Origin: Glutamicibacter sp. B1
Lineage (GTDB): Bacteria > Actinomycetota > Actinomycetes > Actinomycetales > Micrococcaceae
DNA length: 64,000 nt
NCBI RefSeq assembly: GCF_039602135.1
Contig: NZ_CP125942.1
Location: forward strand, 1,054,001 to 1,118,000
Direction of reading: 5' to 3'
A program made the translations under genes and the position numbers. The notes beneath the pieces were generated by a model. It did not search any database and was not told the DNA's origin. It saw nothing but the letters and a program-made list of their open reading frames with translations. Positions 8,650-17,261 of the stretch are shown one piece after another (within the stretch, counting starts at the first letter, position 1; every line of letters begins with the position of its first letter).

Positions 8650-9897
8650 TTAAACGCTGAGTGCTGGTTCTTGGCGGGCGGAACGCTTCGCAAGAACTGA
8701 GAGTGTGATCACCGGGATCAATGTCAGCGCCGCAACACATGCACCGAGCACGACTGGTCCGGTCGTGCCTAACGCGGATTCTAATGACTTGCCGCCTGCC
8801 CACGAAGCTACCACCGTGCCTGCATTAAAACCGGCGACAGTTAATGACGACGCCAATGTTGGAGCATGCCTGCCATAACTAATCGCAAGGGAGGCAAGGA
8901 TCGGATTGGCCCCGAGTCCAAAGAATCCAAGCAATGTAATCAATACGATCATCGGCAGTTTCATCTCTGAGAGCAGACAAATTGCCAGCAGAACCAGGGT
9001 TGAAGCTGCGGGGGCAATGATAGTGAGCAAGTGTGGATGTGCATCCCCGAGCCTTCCCCCAACCAGAGAACCAATCAAGGAACCGACGCCAAAACCGATC
9101 AATACCAATGGAATAGCGGTCTCGCTGAATCCGGTGCCGTCGATTAGCAAGGGCGAAATATAGGAATAAGTTGCTAAGACGCCGCCGGTGGTGGTGGCGC
9201 AGGCAGCCAGCGTAAGCCATAAACGGGCTGAACGAAGTCCAGCAAGTTCACCGCATATCGATACATTGGAATGCTGCGACAAATTGTTCGGAACGTGGCG
9301 AGCAATGAGCAAGGCAGAGATCACTGCGAGCACTGCAAGACCCCAGAACGATCCGCGCCATCCAAAGTATTGGGAGGCGAAAGCTCCTAACGGCACACCT
9401 AAGACTGTGGCAAGCATGCCTCCTGCATTAATAATTCCCAGCGCACGTGATGCCATGCCGGCTCCCGCGCTCTTTGCCGCAACAACTCCGGCAATGGCCC
9501 AGAAGGCACCGGTGGCTAGCGCCGTGATGAAACGAGCAATCATCAACAGGGTGAAGTCGGATCCCAGCGCAACCACCACATGGCCGACAGCAAAGACGGC
9601 CAAAGCCAGGATCAAGGTCATTCGTTGAGGCAGGCGCAACGTCAACAGTGCCATCAGTGGAGCACCGATCACCATGCCAGCAGCGAAAACGGTGATCAGA
9701 AGGCCAGCTTTCGCGACACTAATATCAAGTTCGGCAGCCAGTTGGGTCAGAATTCCGGCCACGATGAACTCAGTGGTGAGCATCGTGAAAGTGCCTACTG
9801 CAAGCACGTATACAACCAAGGGGATAGTAGGGCTACCGCCCTTGCGTGTTGTTGCAGTGCGAGGCGCCGCTTTCACGCGTGGTTCGTCAACGTTCAT
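8650..9897 (-). CDS. MFS transporter, DHA1-type (AraJ/chloramphenicol-exporter-like)
   Basis: A 415-residue 12-helix major facilitator. PLVVYVLAVGTFTMLTTEFIVAGIL opens helix 1, and the TEF pattern is typical of the AraJ/Cmx group. GAPLMALLTLRLPQRM is the loop 2-3 signature, and GAFWAIAGVVAAKSAGAGMASRALGIINAGGMLATVLGVPLG is the helix 4-5 (motif C) region. ATG 9897 (MNVDEPRVKA) is preferred over the weaker upstream in-frame start at 9930. Export of drugs or sugars is known for the family; the substrate here is unknown. Confidence 0.88.
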   Translation of the reverse strand: MNVDEPRVKAAPRTATTRKGGSPTIPLVVYVLAVGTFTMLTTEFIVAGILTQLAAELDISVAKAGLLITVFAAGMVIGAPLMALLTLRLPQRMTLILALAVFAVGHVVVALGSDFTLLMIARFITALATGAFWAIAGVVAAKSAGAGMASRALGIINAGGMLATVLGVPLGAFASQYFGWRGSFWGLAVLAVISALLIARHVPNNLSQHSNVSICGELAGLRSARLWLTLAACATTTGGVLATYSYISPLLIDGTGFSETAIPLVLIGFGVGSLIGSLVGGRLGDAHPHLLTIIAPAASTLVLLAICLLSEMKLPMIVLITLLGFFGLGANPILASLAISYGRHAPTLASSLTVAGFNAGTVVASWAGGKSLESALGTTGPVVLGACVAALTLIPVITLSVLAKRSARQEPALSV

Positions 9898-10258
9898 TAA
9901 CGTCCGTTCTATTAAGTAGGAATCCTTCAATATCTATTAGACCCGGAGAATCAAGGTGGAGGACGAGTATGTCCATACCGGTACTGGCTGTACCTCTTTG
10001 AAACGTCATTTTAGGATTCCACCTGGATCCTGAACCGGGCTGGCTGACCGACGGTATTCCGTGGGCAAGACGCAGGATTTTGAAAACTTCGCGCAATATC
10101 GACAGCCGGCGTCGCCGATCTATAAGGGCGAGGACGGCGATTTTTGGGATTTTCCGCAACGTAATTTGAAGGGACAAATATTGAATGACGAGCCGAGTAC
10201 TTGAAAGGGTTGTTCGAGCCCTTGGGGTAAAAAATCGCATTCATCAAAGGAGGTTCTG
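9898..10258. other. Divergent intergenic region with a possible leader ORF and weak hairpin
   Basis: It lies between the divergent MFS and small secreted protein genes. On the plus strand GGTGGAGGA precedes a 10-codon ORF at 9969-10001 (MSIPVLAVPL, then TGA). A 6-bp stem (10112-10117/10135-10140) followed by TTTTT lies downstream. These could form a leader for the 10259 gene, but the stem is short with a long loop. AAAGGAGG at 10246-10253 is the ribosome site of that gene. Confidence 0.45.
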
Positions 10259-10654
10259 TTGAACATCAAGAGGAAACTAGCAAGCACACTGATGGCCATG
10301 GCGCTTATTGCTGGCGGCACAGTCATCGCGCCAGCCGCGCAGGCCGGAGAACACATCAGCTCAACCCGCAATGGCGCAACCGGAGTCACCTACAAGTTTA
10401 ATCACTGGACCAATAAGTTCTGTATCAAGCAGAACATCGGCAAGAAGTATCAGGGGATCGCTACTTTCTACGGCTCCCACGACACCTCTTATCTACAAAC
10501 AAATGGCTACCGTAAATGGAGCTGCCTGAACCTGGTCAAGGGAACAAACTCTGGTATTTGGAACGGGGACACCATTCGTTTCTGTCTGAAGAGTCGAGTG
10601 GTGACGTGGTCAAGTGATCGCAATCCTGTCTCCTGCGGATACGTCAAGATCTAA
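10259..10654 (+). CDS. Small secreted protein, unknown function
   Basis: A 131-residue protein starting at TTG 10259, decided by a near-perfect AAAGGAGG five bases upstream. The N-terminus is a classical signal peptide (MNIKRK, a hydrophobic core, PAAQA-GEH, cleavage after about residue 29). The mature part of about 100 residues has four cysteines (in NKFCIKQN, WSCLN, FCLKS, SCGYV), which suggests two disulphides, and is rich in aromatic and basic residues. I do not recognise the family. It resembles in size the small secreted proteins often seen in Micrococcaceae, including the one at 32942. It lies directly upstream of pnp, in its own unit. Confidence 0.8.
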   Translation: MNIKRKLASTLMAMALIAGGTVIAPAAQAGEHISSTRNGATGVTYKFNHWTNKFCIKQNIGKKYQGIATFYGSHDTSYLQTNGYRKWSCLNLVKGTNSGIWNGDTIRFCLKSRVVTWSSDRNPVSCGYVKI

Positions 10655-10976
10655 CGGCCTGTAGGAAGACGTTGCCCGTGCCTGGTGCAGACCCCGGGAA
10701 TTCACCTAAAGGTGGCAGGTCGGGATCTGCACCATTGGGCAATTCCCGGTAGGCTAGTTACTGGGTCTGCATGTTCTGTGCCGTCCCCGTAAGAAAATAA
10801 CTCTCAGGGCTGACTGACCGTTGGTCCCGACCGCCAGTTTCGCGGTCCTCGGTAGTGACTTTCGCTAGGACTATTAAAGGTCTCAGCGCGGGTCTCGATC
10901 GAAGACCAGATCTGGGTAGGGCCACGCGGTTCGCTCATCCACCTAGCTGGGAGCGATCGAAAGGAGCACCCCCTTA
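10655..10976 (+). ncRNA. Structured 5' leader of pnp, candidate Actino-pnp element
   Basis: Downstream of an imperfect hairpin (about 10684-10733, arms TGGTGCAGA/TCTGCACCA), the stretch before pnp holds successive stems: GACC/GGTC (10816-10819/10823-10826), GACCGC/GCGGTC (10829-10834/10842-10847) and GGTCT/AGACC (10891-10895/10903-10907). The AAAGGAG ribosome site follows. A conserved Actino-pnp RNA motif is known upstream of actinobacterial pnp genes; position fits, but I did not verify the consensus. Such leaders are expected to mediate PNPase autocontrol. Confidence 0.5.
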
Positions 10977-13205
10977 ATGGAGGGTCCAGAAATCCAATTC
11001 GCCGAAGCGCAGATCGACAACGGTCGCTACGGTACCCGTACTATCCGCTTCGAAACCGGACGCCTTGCCAAGCAGGCTGCTGGTTCGGCCATGGTCTACA
11101 TCGATGACGAGACCGCACTGCTCTCGGCAACCACCGCAGGTAAGCACCCACGCGAAGGCTTCGACTTCTTCCCACTGACCGTGGACGTCGAAGAGCGCAT
11201 GTACGCTGCTGGCCGCATCCCAGGTAGCTTCTTCCGCCGTGAAGGCCGCCCATCGACCGAAGCCATCCTGGCTTGCCGTCTGATGGACCGCCCGCTGCGC
11301 CCAGCGTTCGTCAAGGGCCTGCGCAATGAGGTTCAGGTGGTTGTTACCGTTCTGTCCATCGAGCCTGACGAACTGTACGACGTCGTAGCAATCAACGCTT
11401 CCTCGATGTCCACCCAGCTTTCCGGTCTGCCATTCTCCGGCCCAATCGGCGGCGTTCGCGTTGCACTGGTTGACGACGGAAACGGCGCACAGTGGGTTGC
11501 TTTCCCTAAGCACTCCGAACTGAAGAACGCTGTGTTCAACATGGTCGTTGCCGGCCGTATCGCTGGCGACGACGTTGCCATCATGATGGTGGAAGCTGAA
11601 GCAACCGACAACGCTTGGGAACTGATCAAGGACCGCGGCGCGGTTGCCCCAACCGAAGAGGTTGTTGCAGAAGGCCTTGAGGCTGCCAAGCCTTTCATCA
11701 AGGTTCTGTGTGAAGCTCAGGCTGACCTGGCTGCTCGCGCTGCCAAGGAAACCGTCGAGTTCCCAGTCTTCCGCGATTACGAAGAAGATGCTTTCGCTGC
11801 CGTTGAAGCTGCTGCTTCGACCCGCCTGGCTCAGATCTACACCATCGCTGACAAGCAGGAACGTGACAACGCTGCTAGCGATTACAAGGACGAAGTTCTT
11901 GCACAGCTGGCTGGCGAAGGTAACACCTTCGAAGGTCGCGAGGGCGAAATCTCCAAGGCCTTCGGCGCTGTCACCAAGCACATTGTGCGCCAGCGTATCC
12001 TGACCGAGCAGATCCGTATCGATGGACGTGGACTGGCTGATATCCGTCAGCTTTCCGCTGAGGTTGAGGTCCTGCCTCGCGTTCACGGTTCGGCAATCTT
12101 CGAACGTGGCGAAACCCAGATCATGGGTGTGACCACCTTGAACATGCTGAAGATGGAACAGCAGATTGACTCGCTGTCCCCAGTGAAGTCCAAGCGCTAC
12201 ATGCACAACTACAACTTCCCTCCATACTCGACCGGTGAGACCGGCCGCGTAGGTTCGCCAAAGCGCCGCGAAATCGGCCACGGCGCACTGGCTGAGCGCG
12301 CACTGGTTCCAGTGCTGCCAAGCCGCGAGGAATTCCCATACGCGATCCGTCAGGTCTCCGAGGCACTGGGTTCCAACGGCTCGACCTCCATGGGCTCGGT
12401 TTGCGCCTCGACCCTGTCGCTGCTGAACGCTGGTGTGCCACTGCGCGCACCAGTAGCCGGTATCGCCATGGGTCTGGTTTCGGACACCGTTGACGGCGAA
12501 ACCCGCTACGCTGCCCTGACCGATATCCTCGGTGCTGAAGATGCCATGGGCGACATGGACTTCAAGGTTGCCGGTACTTCCGAGTTTGTCACGGCTATCC
12601 AGCTGGACACCAAGCTGGACGGTATTCCAGCTTCGGTTCTGGCTGCTGCGCTGACCCAGGCTCGTGAAGCCCGCCTGCACATCCTGAACGTGCTGAACCA
12701 GGCAATCGACACCCCAGATGAGCTGAACGTTAACGCGCCACGCATCATCTCGGTGAAGATCCCAGTGGATAAGATCGGCGAGGTTATCGGCCCTAAGGGC
12801 AAGATGATCAACCAGATCCAGGAAGACACCGGCGCTGACATCTCGATCGAAGATGACGGCACCGTGCTGATCGGCGCAACGGGCGGCGAAGCTGCTGAAG
12901 CTGCCCGCTCGGCCATCAACGCTATTGCTAACCCTCAGGTTCCTGAGGTTGGCGAGCGTTACCTGGGTACCGTCGTGAAGCTGACCACCTTCGGTGCGTT
13001 CGTTTCGCTGACCCCTGGCAAGGACGGTCTGCTGCACATTTCCGAGCTGCGTAAGATCAACGATGGCAAGCGCGTTGAAGACGTTGAAGACGTCGTCGGC
13101 GTTGGCCAGAAGCTACAGGTTGAAATCACCAAGATTGATGACCGTGGCAAGCTGTCGCTGGCTCCAGTGATCGACGAAGCTGAAGAAGAAGCTGCTGCTG
13201 AGTAG
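10977..13205 (+). CDS. pnp: Polyribonucleotide nucleotidyltransferase (PNPase)
   Basis: A 742-residue phosphorolytic 3'-5' exoribonuclease. Two RNase PH-like repeats are separated by the alpha-helical linker. The second (catalytic) repeat is seen in [19 protein letters not shown] and in [19 protein letters not shown], whose Asp residues bind metal. A KH domain (about 590-650, [16 protein letters not shown]) and an S1 domain (about 659-730, [27 protein letters not shown]) follow. Start ATG 10977 has AAGGAG 10-15 bases upstream. Length is standard. The common neighbour rpsO is not upstream here. It acts in mRNA decay together with RNase J (25291). Confidence 0.98.
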   Translation: MEGPEIQFAEAQIDNGRYGTRTIRFETGRLAKQAAGSAMVYIDDETALLSATTAGKHPREGFDFFPLTVDVEERMYAAGRIPGSFFRREGRPSTEAILACRLMDRPLRPAFVKGLRNEVQVVVTVLSIEPDELYDVVAINASSMSTQLSGLPFSGPIGGVRVALVDDGNGAQWVAFPKHSELKNAVFNMVVAGRIAGDDVAIMMVEAEATDNAWELIKDRGAVAPTEEVVAEGLEAAKPFIKVLCEAQADLAARAAKETVEFPVFRDYEEDAFAAVEAAASTRLAQIYTIADKQERDNAASDYKDEVLAQLAGEGNTFEGREGEISKAFGAVTKHIVRQRILTEQIRIDGRGLADIRQLSAEVEVLPRVHGSAIFERGETQIMGVTTLNMLKMEQQIDSLSPVKSKRYMHNYNFPPYSTGETGRVGSPKRREIGHGALAERALVPVLPSREEFPYAIRQVSEALGSNGSTSMGSVCASTLSLLNAGVPLRAPVAGIAMGLVSDTVDGETRYAALTDILGAEDAMGDMDFKVAGTSEFVTAIQLDTKLDGIPASVLAAALTQAREARLHILNVLNQAIDTPDELNVNAPRIISVKIPVDKIGEVIGPKGKMINQIQEDTGADISIEDDGTVLIGATGGEAAEAARSAINAIANPQVPEVGERYLGTVVKLTTFGAFVSLTPGKDGLLHISELRKINDGKRVEDVEDVVGVGQKLQVEITKIDDRGKLSLAPVIDEAEEEAAAE

Positions 13206-13223
13206 TCTTTAGACTCCGCAACG

Positions 13224-13256
13224 AAACCCCGGCCCACCTGTGGTGGACCGGGGTTT
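13224..13256 (+). terminator. pnp terminator
   Basis: A GC-rich 15-bp stem (13224-13238/13242-13256) with one mismatch and a TTTT stretch directly after the pnp stop. Confidence 0.85.
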
Positions 13257-13342
13257 TCGCTATCCTGGGCGCCAAGCGAGCGTTAACCGCTGCGTGCCCG
13301 AAGTAGCCTGTCGTGTCCCTGTCATTGACTCTGCAGAAACCA

Positions 13343-13371
13343 AACGCCTGATCGAAGAACGATCAGGCGTT
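13343..13371 (-). terminator. Terminator of the nucleosidase gene
   Basis: A perfect 12-bp inverted repeat AACGCCTGATCG (arms 13343-13354/13360-13371) with a 5-base loop, 41 bases beyond the nucleosidase stop on the minus strand. Confidence 0.75.
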
Positions 13372-13412
13372 GTGGCAGTGGCTTCAGCACAGGATCAATG
13401 GGTGATCCGTTG

Positions 13413-13970
13413 TTAGCTCAGATGCTTGTCAAAGAACTCGCGCAGCTGGACACTCTTCTGCTTGGCAATGTCGTCCCATGCATCGATCGAAATGGAATCG
13501 TCGGCGTAGTCGGAAGGGATCTTGAAGATCTGCAATGGAACGTTAAAACGCTGGCAAATACTGGCGTAGGCGTAGCCTTCCATGTCCACTAGGGAAGCCC
13601 CGAGCTCCTTGACATGATTACGCTGCTTCTCGTCTGAGACGAAAACGTCGCCAGTGGCCATCGTTGCCTGAGTCTCGAGCACGATGTCGCCGGTCGTCTC
13701 CACAGTGGCCGAGGGCAATGGGAAGTCGTGTTGAATGAGCTTCGTGACCTGATAGATGGTATCCAGGCTTGGGCGGTCTTCGCCCGCGTGTCCTACGACC
13801 CCTGCGGTGCCCAACACGATCACGTTTTTGATATTTCCGTCGGCAATAGCGCCGGCCAAAGCCACAGATGCGTTGACCTTGCCTACACCTGAAATCAAGT
13901 GGTCAACATCTGCAAAAGCTACCGCTTCATCCGAATGTGCGAAGACGAGTAAGGACTTCTGTTCCGACAT
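13413..13970 (-). CDS. Nucleosidase, probable 5'-methylthioadenosine/S-adenosylhomocysteine nucleosidase
   Basis: A 185-residue member of the PNP/UDP phosphorylase superfamily, short for MTAN (usually about 230). SGVGKVNASVALAGAI matches the family GIGKVNAA motif, VIVLGTAGVVG the glycine strand, and SLVDMEGYAYASICQ the DMEGAA catalytic region. MTAN converts S-adenosylhomocysteine to S-ribosylhomocysteine, the LuxS substrate, and luxS starts 124 bases away in the opposite direction. The pair therefore forms the two-step SAH recycling route. Divergence from canonical MTAN leaves the exact nucleoside substrate uncertain. Confidence 0.8.
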   Translation of the reverse strand: MSEQKSLLVFAHSDEAVAFADVDHLISGVGKVNASVALAGAIADGNIKNVIVLGTAGVVGHAGEDRPSLDTIYQVTKLIQHDFPLPSATVETTGDIVLETQATMATGDVFVSDEKQRNHVKELGASLVDMEGYAYASICQRFNVPLQIFKIPSDYADDSISIDAWDDIAKQKSVQLREFFDKHLS

Positions 13971-14094
13971 GAATTTCCCCTCTAAAGAAGTCAGTTCGGG
14001 AAGTCTACTGTGCCCGAACGTCCTAAGAAGTCTACCGGTTACGGCGCATTAACAATGGTTCAGGCGCCATTGACCCAACCGATACACTTTATTT

Positions 14095-14586
14095 ATGAGT
14101 GATATCGAACTTGCAGAAGTTGAAAGCTTTGCCTTAGACCACACCAAGGTCAAGGCACCATATGTACGCAAGATTGGTGTGGAGCGTGGTCCCAAGGGCG
14201 ATGCCATCACTAACTACGACATTCGTTTCGTGCAGCCCAACCACGGTGAAATTCCAACGGCAGGTTTGCATACCATCGAACATACGATGGCCGGTCTGTT
14301 GCGCACCCGCATTGACGGCTTGATTGACTTCTCCCCATTTGGTTGCCGTACGGGCTTCCACATGATTTTGTGGGGTGAACCAGAGCCTGCCGAGGTCGCG
14401 GCCGCAGTGAAAAGTTCACTAGAAGATATTGCGGAGCGGATTACCTGGGAGGACGTGCCGGGTACTGAAGCCAAGAGCTGCGGTAATTACCGTGACCACT
14501 CGCTACATTCTGCCCGTGAATGGGCCAAGGTCATCTTGGAGCAAGGCATTAGCCTTGATGCTTTTAAGCGATCCAAGATTGCTTAA
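14095..14586 (+). CDS. luxS: S-ribosylhomocysteine lyase LuxS
   Basis: A 163-residue LuxS, standard length. [13 protein letters not shown] contains the HXXEH metal-binding motif, SPFGCRTGF the catalytic Cys, and SCGNYRDHS the third metal ligand region. The enzyme splits S-ribosylhomocysteine into homocysteine and DPD, the precursor of autoinducer-2. It is divergent from the probable MTAN and is followed by its own terminator. LuxS is patchy among Micrococcaceae and the gene sits in a block that interrupts the pnp-M16 backbone, so lineage-specific gain is plausible. Metabolic methyl recycling is the safer role; AI-2 signalling is inference. Confidence 0.96.
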   Translation: MSDIELAEVESFALDHTKVKAPYVRKIGVERGPKGDAITNYDIRFVQPNHGEIPTAGLHTIEHTMAGLLRTRIDGLIDFSPFGCRTGFHMILWGEPEPAEVAAAVKSSLEDIAERITWEDVPGTEAKSCGNYRDHSLHSAREWAKVILEQGISLDAFKRSKIA

Positions 14587-14606
14587 CAAACTTTCAAGTT
14601 CAAAAG

Positions 14607-14636
14607 ATCCCGCACTTCAGCATTGAAGTGCGGGAT
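14607..14636 (+). terminator. luxS terminator
   Basis: A perfect 13-bp stem ATCCCGCACTTCA (14607-14619/14624-14636), 4-base loop, then TTTT: a classical intrinsic terminator. Confidence 0.92.
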
Positions 14637-14708
14637 TTTTGGTTCCTGAATTCCTCGAGTCGAAGCTACGATGTCGGACTCAGCAAAACCATATCTGCTC
14701 TAGGTAGC

Positions 14709-15101
14709 ATGGTTGATATGCGCAAAGTTCTTCCTTCAGCCGCCGTACTTGCCTTCATTGTTTTTTCAGCCAGCGGATGTGCTGATCTGGAGTCAGCGCG
14801 AACAACCACCATCAGTGATGCTTGCCAACAGGCCATTCAGCAGCAAAACGAGGCCTGGTCGGATCACGACGCCTCGGAATCAAAAATTCAAGAAGCGGAA
14901 TCCAAAGGGCTCCAGGCATGCAAGGATTTGGACGAATGGAGTACCGCGGTTTCCTATAACCCTGGTTCCGTCGGCTATGACGAGCTAAGCCTTGAAGAAG
15001 CAGCAAACTCAGTCTATTTGGCTTGCTCTTCAGTGGATTCTGAAAACAAGACCCCGGTATGTATCGATGCCGGTAAGCGTGGCTACCTCGACGAGTCTTA
15101 A
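14709..15101 (+). CDS. Small lipoprotein, unknown function
   Basis: 130 residues from ATG 14709. MRKVLPSAAVLAFIVFSASGC is a lipoprotein signal with lipobox SASGC, so the mature protein would be membrane-tethered from that Cys. The mature part has further cysteines (DACQQ, LQACKD, YLACSS, PVCID), suggesting disulphides. An in-frame upstream start (14628) would lie inside the luxS terminator and is rejected. No family recognised. It sits between luxS and the peptide transporter with no obvious shared operon. ATG 14718 is an alternative start. Confidence 0.75.
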   Translation: MVDMRKVLPSAAVLAFIVFSASGCADLESARTTTISDACQQAIQQQNEAWSDHDASESKIQEAESKGLQACKDLDEWSTAVSYNPGSVGYDELSLEEAANSVYLACSSVDSENKTPVCIDAGKRGYLDES

Positions 15102-15568
15102 GGTCTGCGATCAACTAGGTGGGTAACTAGCACGGGTAACTGACCGAGAGATCTCAAGATCTACAAGAACTTCGGATGTTGCGATCGTGTCGAACTTCAG
15201 GGGCAGCAATGTGGATTGTGACCGACTATCCGAAATTTTAATATGATGAGTGACACAAATTTTGCTCATCTTTACTCACTTTTCATCATGGAGTGATCGG
15301 CGCAAAAAGTCCGAGATTTCAGTAATTCTTGGCACAACTGTGACCGTGGTCTTGTAATAACGGATAATTTTGATCTTCCAAACTATTAATCCGTATGAGG
15401 GTTGGAGCACCTTCAAAGCCCTAGAGTGAGTCCGGTAACAAATGAGCTTTGAGAAACACGGGAAGCCAGAAAGTCACCTTGAGAGCAGTGACTGTCTCGA
15501 TATGACTTCCCGCAGTGCCCGAGGGCCAAGGCTGATCTTCACCTCTTGGAAAGCGGAGACCGACCAAC
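15102..15568 (+). promoter_or_regulatory. 467-base leader/promoter region of the POT transporter with several inverted repeats
   Basis: No gene is seen. Inverted repeats include ATGATG/CATCAT (15243-15248/15284-15289) with nested GATGAG/CTCATC, and ACGGAT/ATCCGT (15360-15365/15389-15394). A nested pair follows: outer GGGAAG/CTTCCC (15460-15465/15506-15511) around GTCAC/GTGAC (15473-15477/15488-15492). The last pair lies about 60-110 bases before the transporter ATG and would be in its 5' UTR. This looks like a regulated leader; no known riboswitch class was recognised. Confidence 0.55.
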
Positions 15569-17077
15569 ATGCCAAACACTGAACTCGATCAGCAACAGCT
15601 GAAATCGGAGTCTGTTCAAGCGCGCCTGGAAACAGCTGATAACGGGGCCAAGCCCCGCGTTCCACGCGGAGTAGGAACGCTCGCTTTTACCGAATTCTGG
15701 GAGCGCTTCTCCTTTTACGGCCTCAATGGCATCTTGACTTTTTACCTTCTGTACACCGCAGCAGAAGGTGGGCTAGGCATTGATGCTGCTTCCGCCTCCG
15801 GCATTGTTGGCGCCTATGGTGGCTCGGTATACCTTGCCCAGCTACTGGGTTCTTGGATGGGCGAACGAGTTATTAGCCCCAAGTGGATGGTCTTTATTGG
15901 TGGCGTGATCATCGCCATTGGACACGTGGCTTTGGCGTTCATTCCGGGCATGTCGGGCTTGGCTGTCGGATTGGGCCTTATCATTTTGGGCACCGGCGCA
16001 CTCAAAACGAATATCACTAACATCGTCGGCCTGGCAGTTGAAGGCCAAGATGAAGGACGTCGCGATGTCGGGTTCGCCTATTTCTACCTAGCCATCAATA
16101 TGGGCGCAGTGACTGGTCCGTTAGCTTCCGGCTTTGCTCAGAATGAGTGGGGATTCCACGTTGGATTCGGTTTGGCCGCCGTAGGTATGCTCATTTCTTT
16201 GGGCGTGTACGTTGCGTCTATGCCAAAGCTCCCGGCTAAGGGTTCAATTGTTGAGCGCCCAATTGAAAAAGCTCAGCTAATTCGCTTGAGCATCATCGCG
16301 GTTGTTGTCCTCTTGGCAATCATCTTTGCGCTGTCTTCCAACTTGCTTCCAGCTGCTTCCTTGTCAGCGATTACGACGGTGCTCATCTTGGCCAGTGCCG
16401 CGTGGTACTTCATCATGATGCTCAGCAGCAAGGAAGTAACGTCTGACGAGAAGCACCGTGTTGGTGCCTACCTTCCACTGTTCTTAGCTGGCGGTCTATT
16501 CTTTGGTCTGTTGTTCCAGCAGTCGACTACTATTGCGATTCTCATTTCAGAACGTGTGGACTTGGTGATTGCTGGGTGGAGCGTACCGGTCGCGTGGATC
16601 ACCATGCTGGCACAGTTTGCAGCCGTACTGATCACTCCCTTTGTGACCTACTTCTGGGGCAAGTCTGGAAACGACGGACCCGGCGCGCCATCCAAGTTTG
16701 CTGTGGGTATGTTCCACATGGGCTGCGCTTACATCATCATGCTGTTCATCCTCAAAATCTATGAGGGTGCGCTCATCCCACTGCTGCTCATTGTTCTGGT
16801 CATGATGGCAGCCGGAGCCTCGGAAGTCTTTGTTGGCCCGGTAAGCCTATCGCTGGCAACTCGAATCGGACCCGAGCGCTTCCGCTCCCAGATGGTCGGT
16901 CTGAACTTCTTGACCCTATCCCTGGGTTCAGCGTTCTCGGGGCTATTCGGACAGTTGTATACGGTAATCAACGATTATGCATACTTCATCTGCATCATTG
17001 CCTCGGGCGTAATTGTCGGCATTTTGTTGTGGGTCTTCCGCCGTAAGCTTCAGCGGAATCTCTACGCAGGTCTCTAG
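15569..17077 (+). CDS. POT/PTR-family proton-dependent di/tripeptide transporter
   Basis: A 502-residue multi-spanning transporter. GTLAFTEFWERFSFYGLNGILTFYLLY contains the ExxER proton-coupling motif in helix 1. The family signature with GTGALKTNITNIVG and FAYFYLAINMGAVTGPLASGF (PTR2 signature 2) lies in helices 4-5. VFVGPVSLSLATRIGPERFRSQMVGLNF matches helix 10. It imports short peptides with protons. The long structured upstream region and the downstream PucR-type regulator suggest regulated expression; whether PucR controls it is untested. ATG 15569 gives a hydrophilic N-terminus of about 30 residues. Confidence 0.95.
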   Translation: MPNTELDQQQLKSESVQARLETADNGAKPRVPRGVGTLAFTEFWERFSFYGLNGILTFYLLYTAAEGGLGIDAASASGIVGAYGGSVYLAQLLGSWMGERVISPKWMVFIGGVIIAIGHVALAFIPGMSGLAVGLGLIILGTGALKTNITNIVGLAVEGQDEGRRDVGFAYFYLAINMGAVTGPLASGFAQNEWGFHVGFGLAAVGMLISLGVYVASMPKLPAKGSIVERPIEKAQLIRLSIIAVVVLLAIIFALSSNLLPAASLSAITTVLILASAAWYFIMMLSSKEVTSDEKHRVGAYLPLFLAGGLFFGLLFQQSTTIAILISERVDLVIAGWSVPVAWITMLAQFAAVLITPFVTYFWGKSGNDGPGAPSKFAVGMFHMGCAYIIMLFILKIYEGALIPLLLIVLVMMAAGASEVFVGPVSLSLATRIGPERFRSQMVGLNFLTLSLGSAFSGLFGQLYTVINDYAYFICIIASGVIVGILLWVFRRKLQRNLYAGL

Positions 17078-17082
17078 AAATC

Positions 17083-17116
17083 AAAGCCCGCTGGATCAGT
17101 TGATCCAGCGGGCTTT
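17083..17116 (+). terminator. POT transporter terminator
   Basis: A perfect 16-bp inverted repeat AAAGCCCGCTGGATCA (17083-17098/17101-17116) beginning six bases after the stop. The nominal gap of 2 bases means the tip will open into a larger loop. Confidence 0.85.
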
Positions 17117-17261
17117 GCAGCACCTGCACTGGTCGAGGTGAACAAGTACACAAGTATTTTTCTCCAAGATCCATCCCACACGAGAGTACGGTTTAATCCA
17201 TGATTCTTGATCCGATGCGTCGCCTCAGCTGGTGCCTGAGTTCCAGAGGGGAGCTGTAGAC

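Noticed and set aside
10974..13037. 687-codon open frame antisense to pnp
   Set aside because: It is the mirror of a highly codon-biased gene. It has no ribosome site, and its composition is unlike a natural protein. The same holds for 25303-26901 opposite RNase J.
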